Shown piece by piece: positions 1 to 6,794 of a DNA stretch of 64,000 nt. How positions within the stretch are numbered: the stretch's first letter is position 1; each line of letters starts with the position of its first letter. Under the pieces are notes generated by a model. It worked only from the letters and a program-made list of their open reading frames with translations, was not told the DNA's origin and made no database searches. A program made the translations under genes and the position numbers. Source of the DNA: Caryophanales bacterium (GTDB lineage Bacteria > Bacillota > Bacilli > Paenibacillales > CANHCR01); the NCBI GenBank assembly GCA_947459205.1, contig CANHCR010000006.1, positions 1 to 64,000 on the forward strand, in the 5' to 3' direction.

Positions 1-513
1 CTAGAAAATCATGATCAACCACGAGCACGCCACCTTATCCCTGATATGGAGCGATTGCGCAACTGGACCGCTTTTCAATTTTTCGAAAAAGGAGTGGCGC
101 TACTCCACGCTGGTCAGGAGGCACTAAACATTCATACGCCAAGTCTGTTCGAGCGCGATCCGATTGATTGGCGAGTGGCGGAGCAATCGTTCACAGCGCT
201 CATACAAAGACTGATTGCAGTCAAGAAAAAAGACGTGTTCCGCCAAGGTATTTATGAACTAGCAGATGGTGGTGCTGATGGCGTGTTGGAGGCAAGTTAT
301 GAGTTCGATGGCGTGCTTGTGCTCGGCGTATTCAATGTCGAAGGGCGCCACGGCATGTACCGACTCAAGACCGAGCGTGTGCGCGAGCAAGCGCTTGATG
401 GCATGTTTGAAAACTGGTTGGACGGACAAGCGGTGCAGGTGGCGGATGGGAACATTACGCTTGGCGCCGAACCGCTGATTTTTCAAATTTCTTTACGATC
501 GGAAGGAGCATGA
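1..513 (+). CDS. GH13 alpha-amylase-family enzyme, 3' part only
   Basis: The reading frame is open from the first base, so the gene begins outside the window; 170 codons are visible. The first residues contain ENHDQPR, which matches conserved region IV of family GH13 (the transition-state Asp follows His). Next come a segment typical of the end of the (beta/alpha)8 barrel (LLHAGQEA) and a beta-sandwich C-terminal domain. A likely role is hydrolysis or transfer on alpha-glucans or malto-oligosaccharides; the subfamily cannot be fixed from this part. Its stop overlaps the ATG of the next GH13 gene (ATGA), so the two are co-transcribed and probably translationally coupled. Family assignment is secure; substrate is not. 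Confidence 0.8.
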   Translation, partial: LENHDQPRARHLIPDMERLRNWTAFQFFEKGVALLHAGQEALNIHTPSLFERDPIDWRVAEQSFTALIQRLIAVKKKDVFRQGIYELADGGADGVLEASYEFDGVLVLGVFNVEGRHGMYRLKTERVREQALDGMFENWLDGQAVQVADGNITLGAEPLIFQISLRSEGA

Positions 514-2393
514 AACAGATGACAGTAACACTGGATTTTGAACAACGATTGCGCCAATATCGCCCGCTTATTGAGAGTTATTTTTGGCAACTATATGAAA
601 AGAATGAGCGTAACGAGACGCTTTTGCTGCAACTGTTCGCCGAAATGCGCCACTCGTTCGAGACGCGAAAACCGCGGTTGCGCGAACTCGATCAACAACG
701 TTTAGCGCGCCCTGATTGGTATTTGGCATCGGACATGATTGGCGTAACATTGTACGTTGACTTGTTCGCCGAAACGCTTGATGGCGTACGTGACAAAATC
801 ATGTATTTTAAAGAACTGGGCATTACCTATATTCACTTGTTGCCGATTTTCAAAACCCGCCCCGGGCAAGATGACGGTGGCTATGCGGTCAGCAGTTTCG
901 TTGATGTGCATGAGCGTTTGGGGACGATGGCGGATTTGGAGCGCTTGATTGATGAGTTGCATGAGCATGGCATTTCCATCTGTCTTGATTTCATTATGAA
1001 TCATACGGCGAAGGAGCACGATTGGGCGCTAAGGGCGCGAGCCGGCGAACAAGAGTATATGGACATGTATTTCATGTATGATTCGTATGACATTCCGGCG
1101 GAGTTCGAGAAGACGTTACCCGATATTTTTCCGGACACGGCACCTGGTAACTTCACCTATTACGAAGATATCGACAAATGGGTGTTCACGACGTTTTATG
1201 AGTTCCAGTGGGATTTGAATTACAAAAACCCGCTGACGTTGATACGTATCATCGAGCAAATTTTGTGCTTGACCAATGTCGGCGTGGATGTGTTCCGCAT
1301 CGATGCAATCCGTCACATTTGGAAAGAAATCGGCACAGACTGTTCGAGTTTGCCGCAAACGTATGTGATGACCGACATGTTGAAGGCGTGTGTCTATGTG
1401 ACGAGTGCCGGCGTGTTGTTTCTTGGCGAGGCGACAACGACGCTCGATGAAGTCATTAAGTATATGGGCACGGAAGATAAAGGTTGTCAGTTGATGTATA
1501 ATGTGTCCTTCCTGACGGCGGTGTGGAATTCGTTGGCGACTGAGGATGCGCGCTACATGCGCGATCTGATTAAGGGAAGTCCGCAGTTGCCTGAGGGAAC
1601 GTGTTGGAAAAATTATTTGCGTTGCCACGATGACCTCGGTTTTGTGATGGATGGACGGTTCGCGACGCCACTCGGCATGAATCATGTGTTTCAAGAGACG
1701 ATGCTCGTCAGTTTTTACAAAGGGGACTTGCCAGCTAGTTTCTCTGCCGGCGAATTGTATTGCTTCGATCCGAAAACACGTGTCTCTCGCGTATCGGGGA
1801 CGCTCGCCTCATTCTGTGGGTTGGAAAAAGCGGTGGCGGCGGAAAATCCGTACATGGTCGATGAGTCGATTGAGCGGATGATGCTCATCTACAGCATGTT
1901 GTTTGCTTATGAAGGTTTGCCATTACTTTACGCCGGCGATGAAATTGCGCAACTGAACGACTACAGTTATAAAAATGATGCCGATAAACAGCCGGATACA
2001 CGCTGGTTGCATCGTTTCCCATATCGCTGGGACGATTGGCAGAAACGCCACAACGCCACCACCGTTGAGGGTAAAGTGTTTCAACGATTGCAGAAAATGA
2101 TTGCTGCGCGCAAGCAAGAGCCGCTGTTTGGCGCCACCTTTCGGTCCGAACCGTTCGACTGTGGTGTGGCGACGGTGTATGCGGCGATGAAGGGTGAGTT
2201 ACTCATACTGGCCAACTTTTCATATGATTATCAAGTGGTGACGGCAGAAGTGTTGAACCGGCAGTTATCGCTCGCAAGTGGCGGAACGGCGGCGCCACGC
2301 ATGGTGTTGCACGATTTGCTAAGCGGGGCAATGATCGATCTGGCGGTCGGTGACGTGCAGCTGAAACCGTATCAGTTTTTGTGGTTGAAGTAA
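510..2393 (+). CDS. Amylosucrase-like GH13 enzyme (GH13_4 type)
   Basis: This 627-residue protein has the usual amylosucrase length. Visible motifs are region II VDVFRIDAIRH (nucleophile Asp), FLGEA (acid/base Glu) and RCHDD (third acid). FIMNHTAKEHDWA, WDLNYKNP and TRWLHR are typical of the amylosucrase / sucrose-hydrolase subfamily. Such enzymes transfer glucose from sucrose to make alpha-1,4-glucan, or hydrolyse sucrose. There is no signal peptide, so it acts in the cytoplasm. The first ATG at 510 lies only 2 nt after GGAAGGAG (501-508); the ATG at 519 (residue 4) has 10-nt spacing and may be the real start. Sucrose phosphorylase-like or alpha-glucosidase activity cannot be excluded without active-site modelling. 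Confidence 0.78.
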   Translation: MKQMTVTLDFEQRLRQYRPLIESYFWQLYEKNERNETLLLQLFAEMRHSFETRKPRLRELDQQRLARPDWYLASDMIGVTLYVDLFAETLDGVRDKIMYFKELGITYIHLLPIFKTRPGQDDGGYAVSSFVDVHERLGTMADLERLIDELHEHGISICLDFIMNHTAKEHDWALRARAGEQEYMDMYFMYDSYDIPAEFEKTLPDIFPDTAPGNFTYYEDIDKWVFTTFYEFQWDLNYKNPLTLIRIIEQILCLTNVGVDVFRIDAIRHIWKEIGTDCSSLPQTYVMTDMLKACVYVTSAGVLFLGEATTTLDEVIKYMGTEDKGCQLMYNVSFLTAVWNSLATEDARYMRDLIKGSPQLPEGTCWKNYLRCHDDLGFVMDGRFATPLGMNHVFQETMLVSFYKGDLPASFSAGELYCFDPKTRVSRVSGTLASFCGLEKAVAAENPYMVDESIERMMLIYSMLFAYEGLPLLYAGDEIAQLNDYSYKNDADKQPDTRWLHRFPYRWDDWQKRHNATTVEGKVFQRLQKMIAARKQEPLFGATFRSEPFDCGVATVYAAMKGELLILANFSYDYQVVTAEVLNRQLSLASGGTAAPRMVLHDLLSGAMIDLAVGDVQLKPYQFLWLK

Positions 2394-2417
2394 TAAAAAA
2401 CGGCCGAAATTAACAAA

Positions 2418-2466
2418 AAAAGGGAACATCCACGGTCACAATGCAGTGCCGTAGATGTTCCCTTTT
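2418..2466. terminator. Bidirectional terminator between convergent GH13 genes
   Basis: A long inverted repeat (AAAAGGGAACATC...GATGTTCCCTTTT, one mismatch further in) has A/T tracts on both sides. It sits between the convergent amylosucrase-like and pullulanase genes and can terminate both. Confidence 0.85.
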
Positions 2467-2482
2467 GTATTTGAAGTGAAAA

Positions 2483-5400
2483 TTACTTACCTCGCGAACT
2501 GCGTCTTATGATAGCGATAAACAGTCCAAGCACGATGAGTGCAGTCACCGTCACGCCAATCATCATCCACATCACGACCGATGATCGCTCTTCTTCCGAA
2601 GAATCAGATTTGTTTCCTTCATTTTCGGTAATTGTTTGCTTGTCGTCATCTGCGACTGAAGCGTCGCTGTCTGTTCCTTCGGAGCCTCCATCAACTACAC
2701 CCGCACCATCTTCCGCACCTTCGCCCGCATCGCCACCACTATTATCGATCGAAGTGTTCGTATCCGTCTCGCTGCTCATCGAATCTGTCTTACTACCGGA
2801 ACTGACATCGGTCCTCGTGTACGTTGTGCCACTGTCCGTGTCTTGCTTGTCGCCACCTTTACTATCGCTATTGTCAGTCGATTCACCGCCATCTGTCGCT
2901 TGCTCGTCAGCGAGATACATAACGGTTGTGCTGAATCCACCTATCTCCACACGATTTCCTTCTACAGATTCAATCGTCTCAACGCCAGCTTGCTCGCCGT
3001 TAACCACGATATTCCATGAGCCCTTCACAGGCAACGTGACATTTTTCGCTTTGGAGTTTGCGTTGTGCACGACGGCAATCGTCTGCCAATCGTCACCGAG
3101 CGCTTTGCCGTTCAGAGTGTAGGCGATAACGCCCTCTTGGTCAGGCAAAAATTTCAGGTTGCTACGTATGTCCGCTGAATTCATCATGCGGAAGGCAGGA
3201 TGCTCTTTGCGCAACTGAATCAAGCCTTTGAAATAATCGACGACATCATTGTACTTATCTTTGCGCGCCCAATCCATCTTATTGACGCTATCTGGTGATT
3301 TGTACGAGTTGTGGTCGCCACCTTTTGTCCGCAGGAATTCTTGACCGGCATGAATGAATGCTACACCTTGAGCCGTCAAGGCAATCGAGGATGCCAGCTT
3401 GTGCATTTGTACACGCACTGGCTCTGGCAATTCGCCGCTCGTTTTCTCGAGTTTATCCCAAAGCGTCAAATTATCGTGTGCTTCGACGTAAGTGACTGAT
3501 TGGTCTGGCGTTTTTGCAAATTGCAAGGCGATTTCATTCATCTGAATGCCGCCAGCAATCCCGCCTTTCACTTTATCGAGTGCGGACAAGTTGCCGTTCA
3601 CCCAACCGCGGTCACCGTCGCTCCACACGCTTCCCTTTACACCGTCACGAATGTAGTCGTTAAAATGAGCGATGCCTGGCATGAGTGGCGCATTCATCTG
3701 ATTCGCTTTTAATTTATCATCGAGCGAGTTGCCCATCAACCAACCTTCACCGATGATGACGAAGTTCGGATCGATTTTCGTCATATCGGAACGCACCTTG
3801 TTCATCGTGCTAATGTCATGAATCCCCATCAAATCAAAGCGATAACCGTCCAATTTATATTCTTTTGCCCAGTAATTCGTTGAATCAACAATCAACTTGC
3901 GCATCATCGAGCGCTCTGAAGCAGTCTCGTTGCCAACACCCGTACCGTTCGCAGGTGATCCATCTTCTTTGTAGCGGAAATAATAACCTGGCACGATTTT
4001 ATTTACATTCGACGGATCGAGGTTATACACGTGATTGTAGACAACGTCCATGATGACACGAAGTCCGTTTGCGTGCATGCTTTGAATGGCTTGCTTCAAC
4101 TCTTTGATTCGCACTTCCGGTTTCGTTGGGTCTGTGGAGTACGAACCTTCCGGTGCATTCCAGTTTTTCGGGTCATAACCCCAGTTATATTGCTGCTGAT
4201 CCAACTTCGTCTCGTCGACCGTCGCGTAATCATAAATCGGCAACAACTGCACGTGCGTTACGCCCAAGTCTTTAATATAACTGATGCCGGTCGAAGTGCC
4301 GTTCGGCCCTTTCGTGTTTTGCTCGGTGAATGCGAGAAACTTCCCTTTATTCTTCATCCCGCTCTGTGGATGGATGGAAAAATCGCGCACATGAAGTTCA
4401 TAAATGACGGCATCGGTCGCATTGCCGAACGCCGGTTTTTTCTGCTCTAGCCAACCTTCCGGATTTGTGTCCGCGAGGTCGATAATCGCTCCTTTTTCGC
4501 CGTTTACCGACACCGCACGAGCGTACGGATCGACCGCTTCATTGGTGATGCCGTTAACAGTGACTTCAAACGTATAAAACTTGCCTTTCAAGTCGCCGTC
4601 CAACGTCTTCGTCCACGTGCCTTTCTCGGCTTTCGTCATTGCGTGTACGGTCGGTGTCACTTGGCTATACGTATCATAAATATTCAATTTCACATCAGTC
4701 GCCGTAGGAGCCCACAGACGGAACTTGCTGTTCGCCGCCGTGTAGTTGAGACCGAGGTCGCTACCTGTATACGTGAATTGCGTTTCGAACTCTTTGCTAC
4801 TAAAAATATTGCCCATGATGACTTTCGCTTCTTTATAGTCTGTGCGACTAAGCGTATAGTCGGTGTTCAAATCGAGTTTGTCTTTGGTCGTAACGGTCCC
4901 TTTGCGGGCATTGCCGTTCGCATCGGTCGCCGCCTCCACTGCAACAATCGGCAACACAGTGTCGCCGGCTTTTAGGACAAACCCTTGGTCACCACTACCG
5001 CTTGGTTTGAACGGCACATTCAATGAAAAACTGAGTTTGGTCGGAGCGTCAATCGCTGCTCGTGAGACACGCGGCGAAAGGTCGACTTCGGATGCGTTGT
5101 CATACACTTTTTCTTGGTCCTGCACCAACCAAATCTCGGCTTTACCATCCGCCGAAATTTGCGTGATGTAGCGGTCGCCGAATTCGCGGTCTTTCCACTC
5201 GTCACCGCCTGGTTGGCTATAGCGCACGATGAAACCGATTTTCGTGACATCTTTCATGTTCGGAAGCGTCAGCGAAGCAAGTTTGCCGTAAGAATCTTCC
5301 TGGCTGAATTGATAAGCCTTGCCTTCTTTTCCGTTCGGCCAAATCCACAAGTTCCAGCCTTCGTAACTTTTGTCAAAACGATGATAGTGGATTTTCAGTT

Positions 5401-5527
5401 CCACTTCGCTGTACGCAGTTGCAGCCTCCGTTTGTTGTGTCGTCCAAATCGACGTCAAGGCCACGCTAAGTACGGTGGTGAAGGCGAGCATCATCGCCAT
5501 CGTTATGTTGAACATTCGCTTGCTCAA
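2483..5527 (-). CDS. pulA: Type I pullulanase, cell-surface anchored
   Basis: This 1014-residue secreted debranching enzyme cleaves alpha-1,6 bonds in pullulan and starch. It has a signal peptide ending near the Ala-rich QTEAATA, an N-terminal CBM41-like module (about 40-140; WNLWIWPNG), CBM48/N domains, and a GH13_14 barrel. The hallmark YNWGYDP is present, together with DVVYNH, DGYRFDLMG (nucleophile), IIGEGW (acid/base) and EAHDN. A Ser/Thr/Asp/Gly-rich linker of about 90 residues then leads to a C-terminal hydrophobic helix and RRSSRGK, without LPXTG. The TTG at 5527 is chosen because GGAGGG (5535-5540) lies 8 nt upstream; an in-frame TTG at 5542 would place this Shine-Dalgarno inside the gene. 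The gene is monocistronic and ends at a shared terminator. Confidence 0.92.
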   Translation of the reverse strand: MSKRMFNITMAMMLAFTTVLSVALTSIWTTQQTEAATAYSEVELKIHYHRFDKSYEGWNLWIWPNGKEGKAYQFSQEDSYGKLASLTLPNMKDVTKIGFIVRYSQPGGDEWKDREFGDRYITQISADGKAEIWLVQDQEKVYDNASEVDLSPRVSRAAIDAPTKLSFSLNVPFKPSGSGDQGFVLKAGDTVLPIVAVEAATDANGNARKGTVTTKDKLDLNTDYTLSRTDYKEAKVIMGNIFSSKEFETQFTYTGSDLGLNYTAANSKFRLWAPTATDVKLNIYDTYSQVTPTVHAMTKAEKGTWTKTLDGDLKGKFYTFEVTVNGITNEAVDPYARAVSVNGEKGAIIDLADTNPEGWLEQKKPAFGNATDAVIYELHVRDFSIHPQSGMKNKGKFLAFTEQNTKGPNGTSTGISYIKDLGVTHVQLLPIYDYATVDETKLDQQQYNWGYDPKNWNAPEGSYSTDPTKPEVRIKELKQAIQSMHANGLRVIMDVVYNHVYNLDPSNVNKIVPGYYFRYKEDGSPANGTGVGNETASERSMMRKLIVDSTNYWAKEYKLDGYRFDLMGIHDISTMNKVRSDMTKIDPNFVIIGEGWLMGNSLDDKLKANQMNAPLMPGIAHFNDYIRDGVKGSVWSDGDRGWVNGNLSALDKVKGGIAGGIQMNEIALQFAKTPDQSVTYVEAHDNLTLWDKLEKTSGELPEPVRVQMHKLASSIALTAQGVAFIHAGQEFLRTKGGDHNSYKSPDSVNKMDWARKDKYNDVVDYFKGLIQLRKEHPAFRMMNSADIRSNLKFLPDQEGVIAYTLNGKALGDDWQTIAVVHNANSKAKNVTLPVKGSWNIVVNGEQAGVETIESVEGNRVEIGGFSTTVMYLADEQATDGGESTDNSDSKGGDKQDTDSGTTYTRTDVSSGSKTDSMSSETDTNTSIDNSGGDAGEGAEDGAGVVDGGSEGTDSDASVADDDKQTITENEGNKSDSSEEERSSVVMWMMIGVTVTALIVLGLFIAIIRRSSRGK

Positions 5528-5666
5528 AAGAGATCCCTCCAATAAAATATGTAAGCCTTTTCACAAAAGCCATACCATAAAGATATATGATATTCGGCAA
5601 AATTCCAACCTATTTTTTTAATGTGGATACAAAAAAGCGGGCGCATTAATCAGTGAAAACGTCACG

Positions 5667-5694
5667 ACTTAAGCGAGTGCAACGCCATATGATA
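5667..5694 (+). promoter_or_regulatory. Sigma-K-like promoter of the spore appendage gene
   Basis: AC at 5667-5668, a 17-nt spacer, then CATATGATA at 5686-5694. This fits the sigma-K consensus (AC, N16-17, CATANNNTA), the late mother-cell sigma factor. The position, about 30 nt before the Shine-Dalgarno AAGGAGG, agrees with expression of a spore-surface protein. Confidence 0.6.
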
Positions 5695-5726
5695 ACTCTG
5701 TAGTTCACAACAAGGAGGAAAAAACA

Positions 5727-6143
5727 ATGAGTTGTCAAACAAATTTCACTTGCGGCCCGAGCGTCGCATACGGCAGTCTAAATTGTAGCAATGCACCGAC
5801 TTATGTTCAGGATCAGGTATGTTCCGACATCAACATTACGCCAATCACAACAGGTGCATTCAGCACAGACATTTATCGTTCCAATTTGAATCCATCGCGT
5901 CTATACGTATCCGGGTTCATATCCATCACTGGTGCGCCTGCCACTCGTACGATTACAGTCAACTTCCGCTCGGGAGGTCCGACAGGTACAATCGTTGAAA
6001 CCGATACGATTTTGCCAGGCACGAGTTTAGTGTTCAACAAAACAGGGTTCGATACAATCGAGTTGCTCGTTGGTGCTGGTGACGATTTGACACCGAACGT
6101 AACTGGTCAAATTTGTGTGACTTCGCGCTACGCCGTAAATTAA
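5727..6143 (+). CDS. Endospore appendage (Ena) subunit, DUF3992 type
   Basis: A 138-residue protein resembling the S-type endospore appendage subunits of the Bacillus cereus group. It has a Cys-rich N-terminal connector (Cys3, Cys9, Cys20), then QDQVCSDINITP, a beta-rich jelly-roll core ending PGTSLVFNKTGFDTIEL, and a terminal GQICVTSRY strand with another Cys. In known Ena fibres these N-terminal cysteines cross-link stacked subunits by disulfides, which makes the fibre very stable. There is no signal peptide, as expected for assembly on the spore from the mother cell. The preceding AC-N17-CATATGATA element fits sigma-K control. A rho-independent terminator follows, then a second possible subunit. 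Assignment is from remembered family features, not a search. Confidence 0.8.
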   Translation: MSCQTNFTCGPSVAYGSLNCSNAPTYVQDQVCSDINITPITTGAFSTDIYRSNLNPSRLYVSGFISITGAPATRTITVNFRSGGPTGTIVETDTILPGTSLVFNKTGFDTIELLVGAGDDLTPNVTGQICVTSRYAVN

Positions 6144-6159
6144 CGATTGGTTTGCAACT

Positions 6160-6204
6160 GCCCGAGAAGTGACAAGGTATGTCTGTTGCTTTTCGGGCTT
6201 TTTT
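6160..6204 (+). terminator. Terminator after the Ena gene
   Basis: GCCCGAGAAG pairs with CTTTTCGGGC across an 18-19-nt loop and is followed by six T. Since no clear promoter is seen before the next gene, partial readthrough here may set a low level of the second subunit. Confidence 0.75.
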
Positions 6205-6251
6205 GATGAAACAAATTGTGATATGCAACCATACTGAGGAGGTTTTTTGTC

Positions 6252-6662
6252 TTGTCCAAAACGCTCTTGCTTCGCGCCAATTGCTTTGTTCGTGTGAAAG
6301 TCAAACGCAGCAAACGCTCATATCTGCGAAAACGTCATGTTCATCAATGTCAACATCGTCACCAAAATCGACCTTGTCAGCGTGTTTGTGGCATCATTTT
6401 TCAAGCGTGTGATGGCGATCGGCAAACGTATTTCACATCGCTAAAGCCCACTGGCTCGGCAGTTGTTCGCGTTCAGAACGATGCTCATTGTGAGATGAAA
6501 TTAGTGTTGGAGACGCGCTGTCGCGACTATGTGCAACCGATTGCCCAAGGACAGCAGGTAAGTGTAGCCGTCCCCTCTTTGCTCCGTCTTTCAATCGAAT
6601 GCGGCAATTGCGAAAGTGAAGGTGCGCCGTGTCGCGGACAGTATGAAGTACAGTGGCTTTGA
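6252..6662 (+). CDS. Probable second spore appendage-type protein, Cys- and Arg/His-rich N-terminus
   Basis: 136 residues. The start is TTG, chosen because GAGGAGG (6236-6242) lies 9 nt upstream. Residues 1-45 are very basic and rich in Arg, Lys, His, Gln and Cys. The rest looks like an Ena-type jelly-roll (CGIIFQACDGD, an even pattern of beta strands, then CRGQYEVQWL at the end), with 7-8 cysteines overall. Its position directly after an Ena subunit recalls the minor ena genes that accompany the major ones. The family is not certain: the core is divergent, and the basic tail could instead bind acidic spore polymers or nucleic acid. Confidence 0.55.
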   Translation: MSKTLLLRANCFVRVKVKRSKRSYLRKRHVHQCQHRHQNRPCQRVCGIIFQACDGDRQTYFTSLKPTGSAVVRVQNDAHCEMKLVLETRCRDYVQPIAQGQQVSVAVPSLLRLSIECGNCESEGAPCRGQYEVQWL

Positions 6663-6691
6663 CACTTAGGTGTCGGGCGCTACATAAAAAG

Positions 6692-6720
6692 TTGACACAT
6701 TTTGTCACAAAATATTTATA
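6692..6720 (+). promoter_or_regulatory. Sigma-A promoter upstream of the branching enzyme gene
   Basis: TTGACA at 6692-6697, a 17-nt spacer, then TTTATA at 6715-6720. The spacer contains TTGTCA, which forms a short inverted repeat with the -35 box (TGACA...TTGTCA) and could be an operator. Confidence 0.55.
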
Positions 6721-6748
6721 AATTGTTCAACATTGCGCCTAACTTTTC

Positions 6749-6758
6749 ATGTTATAAT
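6749..6758 (+). promoter_or_regulatory. Extended -10 promoter upstream of the branching enzyme gene
   Basis: TATAAT at 6753-6758 is preceded by TG with one base between (extended -10). No good -35 box lies at the normal distance. It is about 37 nt upstream of the start codon and may be a second start site for the branching-enzyme gene. Confidence 0.5.
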
Positions 6759-6794
6759 TTGGTCAGTACGAGAATCGGTTTACAGGGAGATGTG

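Noticed and set aside
2508-3122. Long plus-strand frame of Ser/Pro-rich residues opposite the pullulanase tail
   Set aside because: It is the mirror of the low-complexity Ser/Thr/Asp linker of the pullulanase and has no ribosome site.
5652-5667. Possible CcpA cre site (TGAAAACGTCACGA) upstream of the pullulanase
   Set aside because: At least two mismatches in the conserved half-sites, and it overlaps the sigma-K-like promoter on the other strand.
6213-6238. Second sigma-K promoter before the second appendage gene
   Set aside because: CATACTGAG lacks the TA at the end of the -10 consensus and the start site would fall after the Shine-Dalgarno.
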